A stretch of DNA of 64,000 nt from Kordiimonas marina. GTDB lineage: Bacteria; Pseudomonadota; Alphaproteobacteria; Sphingomonadales; Kordiimonadaceae. A program made the translations under genes and the position numbers. Below, in pieces: positions 41,635 through 53,347 of the stretch. Below the pieces are notes generated by a model. The model had not been told where the DNA came from. It worked only from the letters and a program-made list of their open reading frames with translations, and did not search any database. Position 1 is the first letter of the stretch, and each line of letters starts with the position of its first letter. The stretch lies in NCBI RefSeq assembly GCF_023006325.1, contig NZ_JAINDF010000005.1:1-64000 (forward strand), given 5' to 3'.

Positions 41635-44030
41635 AATTCACCCTGAACTGGCTTAAGGACCACCTGGAAACCGAGGCGGGCCTTGATGAAATCCTGAGCA
41701 CACTGAACAGCATCGGCCTTGAGGTCGAAGGTGTTGAGAACCCGGCCGAGAAGCTGGCGCCCTTCACGGTCGCCGAAGTCCTGGAAGCCGAGCCCCATCC
41801 GGACGCCGACAAGCTCCGGGTCTGCAAGGTTTCGACCGGCACGGAAACGCTGCAGATCGTCTGCGGCGCCCCCAACGCGCGCGCAGGCATCAAGGTCGTG
41901 CTCGGCCAGCCCGGCGCCTATGTGCCCGGCCTCGATGTGACGCTCAAGAAAGCCAAGATCCGCGGTGTCGAATCGAACGGCATGATGTGCTCGGTGCGTG
42001 AGCTGGAGCTCGGTGACGAGCATGACGGCATCATCGAACTGCCCGAAGACGCGCCTGTCGGCCAGGCTTTTGCCGATTATGCCAAGCTGGATGACCCGGT
42101 GATCGAGATCGCCATCACCCCCAACCGGCAGGACTGCCTGGGTGTGCACGGCATCGCCCGCGACCTGGCGGCGGCGGGCCTCGGCACGCTGAAGCCCCTG
42201 AAGGCGACGGCTGTCGGTGGTGAGTATGAGAGCGACGTCACCGTCTCGATCGACCTGCCGGAAGGCGCTGAGGATGCCTGCCCGATCTTCATTGGCCGCA
42301 AGTTCACCGGCGTGAAGAACGGCGACAGCCCCAAATGGCTGCAGGACCGGCTGAAAGCCATCGGCCTGAGGCCTATCTCCGCGCTTGTCGATGTCACCAA
42401 CTATATCTCCTACGATCTCGGCCGCCCGCTCCACGTCTATGATGCGAACAAGCTGACCGGCAACCTGAAAGCCCGGCTGGCCGAGGCTGGCGAAAGCTTC
42501 CTCGCGCTCGACGGCAAGACCTACACGGCCGAAGGCGGCGAGACCGTGATCGCGGACGACGCCGGCGTTCAGGGCTTCGGCGGCATTATCGGCGGCGAAG
42601 ACACCGGCTGTGACGAGACCACCACCGACGTCATCCTCGAGGTCGCCTATTTCGACCCCAAACGCACCGCCATCACCGGCCGCAAGCACGGCATCATCAC
42701 CGATGCCCGCTACCGGTTCGAGCGCGGTGTCGACCCGCTGTTCGTCGAGACCGGCGCCGAGATCGCCAGCCAGATGATCCTCAATCTCTGCGGCGGCAAG
42801 CCGAGCACGCTGTTCCAGGCGGGCGTGACGCCGGACTGGGGCCGCGCCGTGCCGTTCCGCGCGAGCCGCGTGAAGACCCTGGGCGGCGTTGACCTCAGCG
42901 CGGACGAAAGCCTCGCGATCCTGGACCGTCTCGGCTTCACCGTTATCGGCGATGACCCCTACACGGTCGAAGTGCCGAGCTGGCGCCGCGATGTCGAAGG
43001 CGAAGCCGACATTGTCGAGGAAGTCCTGCGCATCCACGGCTATGACAATATCCCGTCAGTTCAGCTGCCGGTGACCGACCATAAAGCCGGCACGACACTG
43101 AGCCCGCGCCAGAAGCGCGCCCGCGCCGCCAAAAGGCGACTCGCCGCCGTCGGTCTCCATGAAACCATGACCTGGTCCTTCATGAACCGCACGCTGGCCA
43201 CCCTGTTCGGCGGTGGGAACGATTGTCTTATCGTCGACAACCCGGTCTCGTCCGAGCTGGATTGTATGCGCCCATCGGTCCTGCCGAACCTGGTGGAAGC
43301 CGCCCAGCGCAACCGCGACCGCGGCGCGCAAGGGGTTGCTCTGTTCGAGGTTGGGCCGGTTTATCTGGACGACACGGAAAAAGGCCAGCTGCTGGTCGCC
43401 ACCGGTATCCGCGCCGGTCGCTTCGCCGATCGTCACTGGGCCACGAGCACCCGCACCGTCGATGTCTTCGACGCCAAGCGCGATGCCATGGCAGCCCTTG
43501 AAGCCGTCGGCGCGCCTGTCGCCAACCTGCAGGCATTCGACGAAGCCCCGGACTATTACCACCCCGGCCGGTCCGGCACGCTGCGCCTGGGGCCCAAGAA
43601 TGTCCTGGCAAGCTTCGGCGAATTGCACCCCAAGGCCCTGAAGGGCCTGGACGCAGACGGCCCCGTTGTCGGCTTCGAAGTCTATCTGGACCGCATCCCG
43701 CAGCCGAAGAAAACCGATGCCGCCCGTCCGGCGCTGACGGTTTCCAACCTGCAGTCCGTGGAACGCGATTTCGCTTTCCTCGTCGAGCGGGATACCAAGG
43801 TGGCTGACCTTGTGCGCGCGGTGAAGGGGTCGGATAAAACCTTCATCACCGATGTCAGCGTTTTCGACGTCTATGAAGGCAAAGGTGTGCCGGAAGGTCA
43901 GAAGTCAATCGCGCTTTCCGTGCTGCTGACGCCGACCGATGCCACCTTCGCGGATAAGGACATTGAGGCCATTGCCGGGCGCGTTTGCGCAGCCGCTGAA
44001 AAGGCCACCGGGGCCGTTCTTCGGAGCTAG
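41631..44030 (+). CDS. pheT: Phenylalanyl-tRNA synthetase beta subunit
   Basis: The 799-residue protein begins [12 protein letters not shown]. The domains run in the usual order: tRNA-binding (EMAP/OB-like) at about 40-150, B3/B4 editing domain at about 210-385, B5 at about 405-470, the core-like domain, and the C-terminal ferredoxin-fold anticodon-binding domain (about 705-799) with [19 protein letters not shown] overlap with pheS couples their translation. Length is standard for the bacterial beta subunit. Confidence 0.97.
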   Translation: MKFTLNWLKDHLETEAGLDEILSTLNSIGLEVEGVENPAEKLAPFTVAEVLEAEPHPDADKLRVCKVSTGTETLQIVCGAPNARAGIKVVLGQPGAYVPGLDVTLKKAKIRGVESNGMMCSVRELELGDEHDGIIELPEDAPVGQAFADYAKLDDPVIEIAITPNRQDCLGVHGIARDLAAAGLGTLKPLKATAVGGEYESDVTVSIDLPEGAEDACPIFIGRKFTGVKNGDSPKWLQDRLKAIGLRPISALVDVTNYISYDLGRPLHVYDANKLTGNLKARLAEAGESFLALDGKTYTAEGGETVIADDAGVQGFGGIIGGEDTGCDETTTDVILEVAYFDPKRTAITGRKHGIITDARYRFERGVDPLFVETGAEIASQMILNLCGGKPSTLFQAGVTPDWGRAVPFRASRVKTLGGVDLSADESLAILDRLGFTVIGDDPYTVEVPSWRRDVEGEADIVEEVLRIHGYDNIPSVQLPVTDHKAGTTLSPRQKRARAAKRRLAAVGLHETMTWSFMNRTLATLFGGGNDCLIVDNPVSSELDCMRPSVLPNLVEAAQRNRDRGAQGVALFEVGPVYLDDTEKGQLLVATGIRAGRFADRHWATSTRTVDVFDAKRDAMAALEAVGAPVANLQAFDEAPDYYHPGRSGTLRLGPKNVLASFGELHPKALKGLDADGPVVGFEVYLDRIPQPKKTDAARPALTVSNLQSVERDFAFLVERDTKVADLVRAVKGSDKTFITDVSVFDVYEGKGVPEGQKSIALSVLLTPTDATFADKDIEAIAGRVCAAAEKATGAVLRS

Positions 44031-44058
44031 AACCCGAAAAAATAGATCAAATTTTAAT

Positions 44059-44092
44059 CGATCGGGCTTGAAAAAAGTTCCCGATCGGTTTT
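44059..44092 (+). terminator. Weak hairpin after pheT
   Basis: CGATCGGG at 44059-44066 pairs with CCCGATCG at 44080-44087 over a 13-base loop, followed by GTTTT. The loop is long and the T-tract short, so it is only a possible terminator. Confidence 0.4.
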
Positions 44093-44159
44093 CATAGGCG
44101 GGAGAGAGGTATTTAAGAATGGGGTTAACTCCGTTCTTTTTAAGGTATGGGCACCTAAC

Positions 44160-45152
44160 TTGGCCGGAAAGCAAAACAAATCGGACGCGAGCGTTCCCTT
44201 AAAGCTGCGCCTTAAGGCGTGGTGGGAAGGGTATGATCCTGACGATATCAAAAAACGGCTACAAGCCCGGCAGCCCAAGCCCGAAGCCACAGCCGCCTCA
44301 GCGCCAAAAACCGATAAGCCGAAACGGCTGGATGCCGAAAACCTGGACCCGTGGGATGAAGCCACGGTCGACATTGCCCAATATATCTGGGGCAAGGGCT
44401 TTTGCGGTCCGGGGGGGCCGGACTATATCGTCTCCCTTTCCAAACTCCTGGCGCTGAGCCCGGAAATGTCCATGCTGCAGATCGGGGCCAGCCTCGGCGG
44501 GCCTGCCCGCGTGCTGTGTGACCGGTTCGGTGTCTGGATCACCGGCTATGAAGAGTCGCAAACCCTTGTCGACAAGGGCAACAAGCTCTCCAAAATGGCC
44601 GGAATGGAGAAAAAGGCGACGCTGGAGCAATATAACCCCAACGATTTCGAGGGGTTCGACCGCAAGTTCGACCGCGTGCTGGCGAAGGAAGCGCTTTATA
44701 CCATCGAAGACAAGGCTGCCATGATCGAGAAGATCGAGGACAAGCTGAAACCCGGTGGCTTGTGCCTGATTACCGATTATGTGCTGAGCTCGGATTCCGT
44801 GCTCGGCAAAGACCGCTACAAGGAATGGGTCGTCGGGGAGCGCCTGCGTCCCTTCCCGGTGCTGGTAGAGGACATGACGGACATCCTGAAGCGCAACCGC
44901 CTGCAGGTCCGCGTTTCGGAAGATATCAGCCTTCAATATATCGAGATGATCAACAAGGCCTGGGCCGGCGCTGACGAAGTGGCGGCCAAGCTCGCCAAGC
45001 GCGAAGACGGCACCGTCATGATACAGACCCTGATGCGTGAAGCCGAATTCTGGACCCGGCGCAAGAAGATGCTGGAAACCGGCGACCTGAAGCTGTGGCG
45101 GATTGTTTGCAACAAAAAGTCCGGCGGCCCGTCGATGATGTCGGACTGGTAA
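44160..45152 (+). CDS. SAM-methyltransferase-like protein with atypical motif I
   Basis: The frame from TTG 44160 encodes 330 residues; I see no ATG or GTG start near the front and the upstream ribosome site is weak. LQIGASLGGPARVLCDRFGVWITGYE near 100-125 aligns with motif I of class I methyltransferases close to sarcosine and phosphoethanolamine methyltransferases, but Gln replaces the usual acidic residue. FDRVLAKEALYTIEDK and KLKPGGLCLITDYV match later motifs. The first ~60 residues are basic and disordered. It lies alone between pheT and acs. Acceptor unknown; reduced or lost activity is possible. Confidence 0.7.
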   Translation: MAGKQNKSDASVPLKLRLKAWWEGYDPDDIKKRLQARQPKPEATAASAPKTDKPKRLDAENLDPWDEATVDIAQYIWGKGFCGPGGPDYIVSLSKLLALSPEMSMLQIGASLGGPARVLCDRFGVWITGYEESQTLVDKGNKLSKMAGMEKKATLEQYNPNDFEGFDRKFDRVLAKEALYTIEDKAAMIEKIEDKLKPGGLCLITDYVLSSDSVLGKDRYKEWVVGERLRPFPVLVEDMTDILKRNRLQVRVSEDISLQYIEMINKAWAGADEVAAKLAKREDGTVMIQTLMREAEFWTRRKKMLETGDLKLWRIVCNKKSGGPSMMSDW

Positions 45153-45304
45153 GACCTGACCACGCCTTCATGGCGGGCCTATCCTGCCTCCATAGAAAAT
45201 TTCACCTGTTTCCGCCGCCTTCCCTGCCTGTCTCACGGGTTGTGGACTTGCAACAACCTGTCCGTCCGGTCATGATCCTTCTCTGTTATCTGAGGGAGTA
45301 AGGT

Positions 45305-47242
<1,938 letters not shown>

Positions 47243-47265
47243 CATTCAGAAGGCAAAAGACTTGG

Positions 47266-47292
47266 AAAAGGGGCCATCAGGCCCCTTTTTTC
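47266..47292. terminator. Intrinsic terminator after acs
   Basis: AAAAGGGGCC at 47266-47275 pairs with GGCCCCTTTT at 47280-47289 over ATCA, with further T on the plus side. The A-run before the stem could let it serve the convergent hydrolase gene as well. Confidence 0.92.
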
Positions 47293-47920
47293 ATGCGCTC
47301 ACGCCCCCGGCAAACCCGGCGACGGCATCCATCGCTTTCTGCCAGTTTTCCTCGGTGGTGAAACCGGATTTCTTGCGCGGTTTCAGGTCATGGTCGCCGT
47401 CCGGCATCCGCGCGACACGAATATTTCCGGGCAGGCTCAGGCTATCGAGAAGTGCGGCGCCGCCGAACGGGTCGCGTTCGCCCTGGACGATCAGCGCGGG
47501 CATGGCAATGTCCGGGAAATGCTCGGTGCGCACCTTCTCGGGCTTGCCCGGCGCGTGGAACGGATAGCCGAGGCAGATGAGGCCTGCGACACCTGCGGGC
47601 TTTTCAGCCGCGATCAGGCTCGCCATGCGCCCGCCCATCGACTTGCCGCCGATGAAAAGCGGGTCTTCACCACCCACCTGATCAATCACACTCTGGAAAT
47701 GTTCCAACAGTTTGGGCGCCCGGTCCGGCGGGCGCTTTTTGCCATCTTCCCGCCGTTTCGCCATATAGGGAAACTCGAACCGCACAACTTTCAGGCCACG
47801 CGCCGCGAGGCCATGCGCGAAGGCGTCCATGAACGGGCTGTCCATGCCTGCGCCAGCGCCGTGCGCCAGGAGCAGCGTGCCCAGGGACCCCTCGCCCGTG
47901 ATCAGAAACTCATCCTTCAT
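47291..47920 (-). CDS. Alpha/beta hydrolase, KANL3/TEX30-like
   Basis: The 209-residue protein starts at ATG 47920 behind GAAAGGA. LLAHGAGAGMDSPFM near the start supplies the oxyanion loop, and IGGKSMGGRMASLIA is the nucleophile elbow with Ser in G-K-S-M-G. ALIVQGERDPFGG gives the acidic residue and MPDGDHDLKPRK the catalytic His. This set matches the KANL3/TEX30 family of alpha/beta hydrolases. Substrate unknown. It converges on acs. Confidence 0.86.
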   Translation of the reverse strand: MKDEFLITGEGSLGTLLLAHGAGAGMDSPFMDAFAHGLAARGLKVVRFEFPYMAKRREDGKKRPPDRAPKLLEHFQSVIDQVGGEDPLFIGGKSMGGRMASLIAAEKPAGVAGLICLGYPFHAPGKPEKVRTEHFPDIAMPALIVQGERDPFGGAALLDSLSLPGNIRVARMPDGDHDLKPRKKSGFTTEENWQKAMDAVAGFAGGVSA

Positions 47921-48053
47921 GTGCGTCCTTTCTTGCTTCTTTTGCCCGTCTAGCATCCTTCACCACTTGTGCAAAGCGCCGCGGACCGTCATGCTGTGCA
48001 GCCTTGAGGACAGGACAAGACCCTGTAGGCGACAGACGAGCGGGAGACCGAAC

Positions 48054-48578
48054 ATGGTGACACTTTATCTTTTAAGGCACGCCAAATCGGATTGGGACCA
48101 TCCCGACCTGGCCGACCATGACCGTCCGCTTGCCAAGCGCGGCACCCGCGCCGCCAAAACCATGGGCCGCCGGATCAGTGCGCTCAAGATCCGGCCTGAC
48201 CTTATCCTGTGTTCAACCGCCCGCCGCGCCCGTGACACGCTGAAGGGCGCCTTGAAGGCCGGGGCGCTTGAGGATGTCCCCGTCACCTTCAGCGACAGCC
48301 TATATGGTGCCAGCGCAAGCGACCTGATCGACATCGTCCGCAAGGAAGGCCATGGGCTCAGCTCGGTCCTGCTGATCGGCCACAACCCCGGCTTCCAGGA
48401 CTGCGCGCTCGCGCTCTCGGGCAGTGGCGACGCCGCCCTTCTGGACCGGCTGGATTATAAACTGCCGACCGGCAGCCTTGTCGGGATCGAGTTCACCGAC
48501 CATGATTTCGCCACCATCGGCCCGGCCCGCGGCCGCCTGACCCTGTTCGAGCGCCCCGCCGATCAGGCATCTTCCTGA
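48054..48578 (+). CDS. Histidine phosphatase, SixA-like
   Basis: The 174-residue protein begins MVTLYLLRHAKSDW, with the catalytic RH in LRHAKS. PLAKRGTRAAKTMG and LCSTARRARDTL follow, and the second His lies in LLIGHNPGFQD. SixA-type proteins remove phosphate from histidine-phosphotransfer proteins or small substrates. No signalling gene is adjacent, so the target is open. The ATG at 48054 was chosen for its family-typical N-terminus. Confidence 0.87.
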   Translation: MVTLYLLRHAKSDWDHPDLADHDRPLAKRGTRAAKTMGRRISALKIRPDLILCSTARRARDTLKGALKAGALEDVPVTFSDSLYGASASDLIDIVRKEGHGLSSVLLIGHNPGFQDCALALSGSGDAALLDRLDYKLPTGSLVGIEFTDHDFATIGPARGRLTLFERPADQASS

Positions 48579-48865
48579 CGGCTTCCTCCGGAGGGCACAC
48601 TCCGGACTATTTCAGCGTAACCTTGAATATCGCGTTCGAATCACAAAATGGTGCGTTAGAGCCGGGCGCCCGGGCTTTCGTGCTATGATTGACTGCTCTT
48701 TGTCCGTGTTTGCATTCGGTGGTGGAGAAAAACCGACATAATGACGACACAAGGTCTCTGTATGCAAAGGCCAGGGGAGAAGTGGACGGCGCCGTGAACA
48801 GCGCCCTTTTCACCGTCCCGAACGGGTGCTATGACGATTTAAGTTCAGTTGGGGAGTAGCTACGC

Positions 48866-49534
48866 GTGTCCCTTGCCTCACGCCTGATCCTGATATGCCT
48901 GACCCTTGGTCTTGCCGGCTGTAACCCGGTGGCGAAAGCCCCCGCGTCACCCGAGGCCATTGTCGGTACACGGGCGCTTATCAAGGGCTACGGCCAGGAA
49001 ATGACGGCGGAAATCCGCGAAGTCAAAGGCAAGCTGGTCACCACCGAATTCCAGTGGCAGGGCGGCGAAACCGCCATCCGGTCCTATTATCGCGGGCTTT
49101 ATGCCGTCAGCGGCCGTGGCAAGGGCTATCACTGGGAAGCCGATTTCGACGAAGCCAAGCTTGAACCCCTGTTCCCGCTCACGGTCGGCAAGGAAGTCAG
49201 CTTCAGCGGCACCTCGCGGGATATCGACCGCGGCACCAGCGCCGATTTCTGGACCAACCTCAGCGTTGTCGACCAAAAGACCATCGAGCTGCCCACAGGC
49301 GCGCGCAAGGTGTTCGTGGTCGACATCGTCACCGAATATCACAAGGGTAATGTGGTCAAACGCAAGACCAACACGGTCTATTTCGACCCCAAACTGTCGA
49401 TGGTGCTGAAATCCGTGGTGCATGACGGCAATTACCAGCGCTTCTGGCGCGTGGTGTCGATCGACGTGCCGGGTGACGGCAAGGCAAGGCCTTCCCCGAC
49501 CCAGCAGCGCCGCGCCGGCACCGTGATGATCTGA
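48866..49534 (+). CDS. Putative lipoprotein
   Basis: The 222-residue protein begins at GTG 48866. A signal with lipobox GLAGC at about 15-19 is followed by a Pro/Ala tether. The rest is a beta-rich domain with no recognised family; aromatic strands such as FQWQGGETAIRSYYRGLY and VYFDPKLSMVLKSVVHDGNYQRF suggest a periplasmic lipocalin-like or similar sheet. An extended -10-like TGCTATGAT lies at 48681-48689, about 180 bases upstream, in the otherwise empty 48579-48865. Function unknown. Confidence 0.75.
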   Translation: MSLASRLILICLTLGLAGCNPVAKAPASPEAIVGTRALIKGYGQEMTAEIREVKGKLVTTEFQWQGGETAIRSYYRGLYAVSGRGKGYHWEADFDEAKLEPLFPLTVGKEVSFSGTSRDIDRGTSADFWTNLSVVDQKTIELPTGARKVFVVDIVTEYHKGNVVKRKTNTVYFDPKLSMVLKSVVHDGNYQRFWRVVSIDVPGDGKARPSPTQQRRAGTVMI

Positions 49535-49554
49535 CCCTCAAAAGAATATTACCG

Positions 49555-51090
49555 TTATGCCCGGACGCGGGCGAAGCTGTGCGGGCTCATGCGCCGGTAG
49601 CTGAGCGCCTCGGCAATATGGCCGCTGGTGATGGCATCGGTGCCCGCAAGGTCCGCCAGCGTGCGCGCAACCCGGAGCACCCGGTGATAGCCGCGGGCGG
49701 ACAGGCGCATGGCATCGACCGCGCGGGTCAGAAGCTCCCGCCCTGCCGCGTCAGGCGCTGCCACCTTTTCCAGAAGCTCGCCATCCGCCTGGGCATTGAC
49801 GCGCACACTGGCCGCACCAAGGGAGCGATAACGTTCCGTCTGACGCTCACGCGCCGCTGCCACGCGGGCGCGCACAGCCGCAGAATCCTCCCTGGGTGGC
49901 GGCAGGCTGAGGTCGGATGCGGCCACGGCGGGCACATCCACATGCAGGTCGATCCGGTCGAACAGGGGACCGGAGATACGCGCCTGATAGTCCGCGGCAC
50001 AGCGCGGCGCCCGGCCGCAGCTCATGCCTTCATCGGCAAGATAGCCGCACTTGCACGGATTCATCGCCGCGATCAGTTGAAATTGGGCCGGATAACTTAC
50101 ATGGGCGGCTGCCCGCGCGATCACCGCCTTGCCGCTTTCAAGCGGTTGGCGCAGCGCTTCCAGCGTTTGCCGGGAAAATTCCGGAAGCTCATCGAGGAAT
50201 AGCACACCGGCGTGCGCCAGCGACACTTCCCCCGGTTTCGCGCGCGCGCCGCCACCAATGAGCGCCGGTTGGCTGGCGGAATGGTGCGGGGCACGGAATG
50301 GGCGGGTGCGGCTGATGGTGCCGCCTTCGAGCCGCCCGGCGACCGAGGCGATCATGCTGGTCTCCAAAGCTTCTTCGGCACTCATCGGCGGCAGGATCGA
50401 CGGCAGGCGCGAGGCCAGCATCGATTTGCCTGAGCCCGGCGGGCCGGACATGAGCATGGTGTGGCCGCCCGCCGCCGCGATTTCCAAGGCGCGCTTCGCC
50501 GTCTCCTGACCCTTGATGTCACGAAGGTCGAGCTGGCCCTCGGGCGTGTCCGCCAGCTTGGCTTCAGGTGGGCTCAGGATCTGGGTGCCGCGGATATGGT
50601 TGATGAGCGCGAGCAGGCTTGGCGCGGCGATAATTTCACCGCCGCCGGCCCAGGCGGCCTCAGGCCCCGAAGCCGCAGGACAGATGAACCGGCTGTCCGA
50701 CGCCGCGGCATGGATCGCCGCCGGCAAGGCACCGGCGACCGCGCGTAAGGTTCCATCAAGCCCCAGTTCGCCCATCGCCACCGCGCCTTCTGCCGCATCG
50801 GCGGGCACCACCGCCATCGCGACGAGGAGCCCAAGCGCAATGGGCAGGTCATAGTGCGAGCCTTCTTTGGGGAGGTCAGCAGGCGACAGGTTGACGGTGA
50901 TCCGGTCCGCGGGCAGCGACAGGCCGATGGCCGAAAGGGCCGCGCGCACGCGTTCCCGCGCTTCGCTCACTGCCTTGTCCGGCAGGCCGACCACGGTGAA
51001 GGTGGGGATGCCCCGGCTGATCTGGACCTGCACCTCAACCGGCCGGGCCTCAATGCCTTCGAACGCCACCGTCTGCACGCTTGCAACCAT
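49555..51090 (-). CDS. comM: Mg-chelatase-like AAA+ ATPase ComM/YifB
   Basis: The 511-residue protein starts at ATG 51090 behind GGGGA. The N-terminal Lon-like fold opens VASVQTVAFEGIEARPVEVQVQI (first residues of which are family-typical) and has VVGLPDKAVSEARERVRAAL. The AAA+ core has Walker A MSGPPGSGKSMLA and GVLFLDELPEF for Walker B. A zinc-like Cys cluster, MNPCKCGYLADEGMSCGRAPRCA, is also typical. ComM hexamers are helicases that promote branch migration during natural transformation. The XRE gene lies upstream. Confidence 0.95.
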   Translation of the reverse strand: MVASVQTVAFEGIEARPVEVQVQISRGIPTFTVVGLPDKAVSEARERVRAALSAIGLSLPADRITVNLSPADLPKEGSHYDLPIALGLLVAMAVVPADAAEGAVAMGELGLDGTLRAVAGALPAAIHAAASDSRFICPAASGPEAAWAGGGEIIAAPSLLALINHIRGTQILSPPEAKLADTPEGQLDLRDIKGQETAKRALEIAAAGGHTMLMSGPPGSGKSMLASRLPSILPPMSAEEALETSMIASVAGRLEGGTISRTRPFRAPHHSASQPALIGGGARAKPGEVSLAHAGVLFLDELPEFSRQTLEALRQPLESGKAVIARAAAHVSYPAQFQLIAAMNPCKCGYLADEGMSCGRAPRCAADYQARISGPLFDRIDLHVDVPAVAASDLSLPPPREDSAAVRARVAAARERQTERYRSLGAASVRVNAQADGELLEKVAAPDAAGRELLTRAVDAMRLSARGYHRVLRVARTLADLAGTDAITSGHIAEALSYRRMSPHSFARVRA

Positions 51091-51173
51091 AGAGTCCCCG
51101 CTCTGCTGTTCTGGATTGTGGAGATTAGAACAAAACAGAAACAAGGTCCAGAAAGACTTGAAGCTAAGAAAGG

Positions 51174-51554
51174 CTAGGAACGCGGGCCATAGTCCCGGGC
51201 CGGGACGTCGCTGACGAGCGCCAGAAGCTGGTCCAGTTCCCGCTCGGTCAGGCGGCCGATCCGGCGCGCGAGCAGGTTGACCGCCTCGGTCGCGCGCGGG
51301 TCGAGCCCCGAGGTGTCGATCGTCACCTTGGGCCGGGACATGAGCGCCAGGTCCTTCAGGGCCTCGGCTTCATCCCAGATCAGCCCAAAATACTGGATGA
51401 CCTTCTGGATGAACGCCCAGGACGGCGCCCCCCGCTTGCCGTGTTCGAGCGCGGACAGGTAAGCGGGCGAAACATTGATATCCGCCGCCATATCGGCCTG
51501 GCTGACGCCTTTCGCGCGCCTGAGGGCACGCAACCTGTCACCGAATGGGGTCAT
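51174..51554 (-). CDS. XRE-type helix-turn-helix regulator
   Basis: The 126-residue protein has an HTH at about 7-60: LRALRRAKGVSQADMAADINVSPAYLSALEHGKRG. The C-terminal half, PRATEAVNLLARRIGRLTERELDQLLALV, is helical and probably mediates dimers. Its ATG overlaps the stop of the upstream Smr gene by four bases, so it is the last gene in the tim44-mltA-smr-XRE string. Such linked regulators recur in alphaproteobacteria, but the regulon is unknown. Confidence 0.85.
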   Translation of the reverse strand: MTPFGDRLRALRRAKGVSQADMAADINVSPAYLSALEHGKRGAPSWAFIQKVIQYFGLIWDEAEALKDLALMSRPKVTIDTSGLDPRATEAVNLLARRIGRLTERELDQLLALVSDVPARDYGPRS

Positions 51555-52138
51555 GACCTGCGCTCCAGGGGGCTTTTGCGGCGCAGGAGGACGTAAAGCG
51601 CCCCGTCACCGCCATGGTCGGGCGCGGCCGGACCGTAAGACTGAATGAAGGGCTTGAGATCCGGCCCCTCAAGCCACAGAGGCACCATGCGCTTGAGAAC
51701 ACCGCCGAACTGATCGAAATCACTCCGCGTGCGGAAGGCGGCGGGTGTGCCATCGCTTTGGGCAAAACGCTTGCCGCCCTTACCGGTGACGACAAGCAGG
51801 GTTTTTTCGCCCGCGCGCACCGCAGACTCGACCGTGCGTTTGAGCAGACGCTGCGCCTGTTCCTGGTTAAGGCCGTGCAGATCGACCGAGCGCGCCACCG
51901 GCATCTGCCCGCGAACCAGCCGCCTGCGGGTCTTGCGGTCGATGGTCTTTTCGGGCTCGGGCGCCGTCCCGGCGAACCAGTCAGCCGGAAGCTCGGCGCC
52001 GCGCCCAAGCGGGCGCACCATGCGCCGGGGGGCAATGGGCGGCGCGTCCGGGCGCTCGCCGAGCGGGGTGACCGTGCGGGTCACCGTTTCCCACAGGGCG
52101 CGCTCTTCCGGCGTCATCATGTCCTTGCGCTTGCTCAC
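51551..52138 (-). CDS. Smr-domain protein
   Basis: The 195-residue protein starts at GTG 52138, overlapping the mltA stop as GTGA. A disordered first half precedes the Smr (MutS2 C-terminal-like) domain at about 95-190: SVDLHGLNQEQAQRLLKRTV, LLVVTGKGGK and ALYVLLRRK. The DLHG and TGKG motifs are the catalytic and RNA/DNA-contact signatures, associated with endonuclease activity including ribosome-linked mRNA cleavage in some members. It is coupled to mltA and XRE genes. An ATG at 52120 is an alternative start. Confidence 0.88.
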   Translation of the reverse strand: MSKRKDMMTPEERALWETVTRTVTPLGERPDAPPIAPRRMVRPLGRGAELPADWFAGTAPEPEKTIDRKTRRRLVRGQMPVARSVDLHGLNQEQAQRLLKRTVESAVRAGEKTLLVVTGKGGKRFAQSDGTPAAFRTRSDFDQFGGVLKRMVPLWLEGPDLKPFIQSYGPAAPDHGGDGALYVLLRRKSPLERRS

Positions 52139-53343
52139 GACCCGGTCTCCACCGCGCGCGCGGCCAGGGCCTTGGGAAGCAGCAGCCAATAGCGGCCTTC
52201 ATTGTTCATGCGGCCGGAAATGGCCTCGGCCTCGTCGCCAAAGCCCCAGAAGACATCGCCGCGGATTTCGCCGTTGATGGCACCGCCCGTGTCCTGCGCC
52301 ACCATCAGGCGCTCGAAGGGCACGCCGGGTTCGTCAACCGCGCTATCGGGCGCAGGATAGCTGGTGGCGAGCCACACCGGCGCATGGAGCGGTAGATGCA
52401 CCCGGTCCACCGCCATTGAGCGGCGCGCGGTCAGGGGCACCCCGGCAGAGCCGTAAGGCCCGTCGGTGCCGTCCAAAAGACGGAAGAAAACGAACGACGG
52501 GTTGGTGTTCATCACCGCGTCCATCTGGTCCGGGTGCGCCTTCAGCCAGGCGCGGATCGCCTGCATCGACATATGTTCGGGCGCGATTTCGCCATCGGCG
52601 ATCAGCTTGCGGCCGATGGCATAATAGGGGTGGCCGTTTTGCCCGGCATAGCCGACGCGGATCAGGCTTCCATCATCCATCTGTACCCGGCCGGAGCCCT
52701 GGATCTGCAGGAAGAAAGCATCGATAGGATTGTCGACCCACAGGATTTCAAGGTCGCGGCCCTTGAGCGCGCCGTCCTCGATCGCCTCCCGGTCGGCATA
52801 GGGGACCAGCTTGTTGCCAACGACACGCCCGGCGATGCGGCGGCCCTTCAGGTCGTCCCGGAACGTGCCGAGGTCGACGCTGACAAGGTCATCCGGGCGG
52901 GCATAAAGCGGGATGTGATAGCGGGCAGACCGGGTGCGGCTGCCGTGCAGCAGGGTTTCATAATAGCCGGTGAAGGTGCCCGCCGTTTTACCGCCGACCG
53001 ACACTTCAAGCGGCGTGAAACGGCTTTCCAGGATATGGCGCAGCTCGTCTTCGGCATGAACCAGCATGATATCGCGGCAGGCTTCCTGCCAGTCGCCCGC
53101 GGTGCCGCCGATCCTGGCGCCGGGCAGGCGGCGTTCCGGCGGCAGGGACAGGATCTTGTCACAGCTTTTCTGGAGGGCGGGCAGGGCCTCGATCACCAGG
53201 TCCTTGTGCCAGCCCGGTAGGTCCTCGAACGACACTGCGCGGAAGCTCAAGCCCGCTTTCGGGGCGGAAATCAGGAAATAGGCCGCGACAAGAGGCAGTG
53301 CCAGCAGCAGAAAGGCCGCAAGCCATGCCCATACCCTGCGCAT
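52135..53343 (-). CDS. mltA: Membrane-bound lytic transglycosylase A
   Basis: The 402-residue protein starts at ATG 53343 and has a hydrophobic N-terminal anchor, VWAWLAAFLLLALPLVAAYF. The MltA core runs from about 90, with GTFTGYYETLLHG, and the 3D-domain end has MVAQDTGGAINGEIRGDVFWG with catalytic Asp. FGDEAEAISGRMNNEGRYWLLLP closes it. It cleaves peptidoglycan strands in the periplasm to give anhydromuropeptides, the substrate type of AmpG. Order tim44-mltA-smr is conserved in relatives. Confidence 0.94.
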   Translation of the reverse strand: MRRVWAWLAAFLLLALPLVAAYFLISAPKAGLSFRAVSFEDLPGWHKDLVIEALPALQKSCDKILSLPPERRLPGARIGGTAGDWQEACRDIMLVHAEDELRHILESRFTPLEVSVGGKTAGTFTGYYETLLHGSRTRSARYHIPLYARPDDLVSVDLGTFRDDLKGRRIAGRVVGNKLVPYADREAIEDGALKGRDLEILWVDNPIDAFFLQIQGSGRVQMDDGSLIRVGYAGQNGHPYYAIGRKLIADGEIAPEHMSMQAIRAWLKAHPDQMDAVMNTNPSFVFFRLLDGTDGPYGSAGVPLTARRSMAVDRVHLPLHAPVWLATSYPAPDSAVDEPGVPFERLMVAQDTGGAINGEIRGDVFWGFGDEAEAISGRMNNEGRYWLLLPKALAARAVETGS

Positions 53344-53347
53344 GAGG

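Noticed and set aside
41580-43037. A 485-codon minus-strand open frame antisense to pheT
   Set aside because: It lacks motifs and a ribosome site and overlaps a clearly conserved synthetase.
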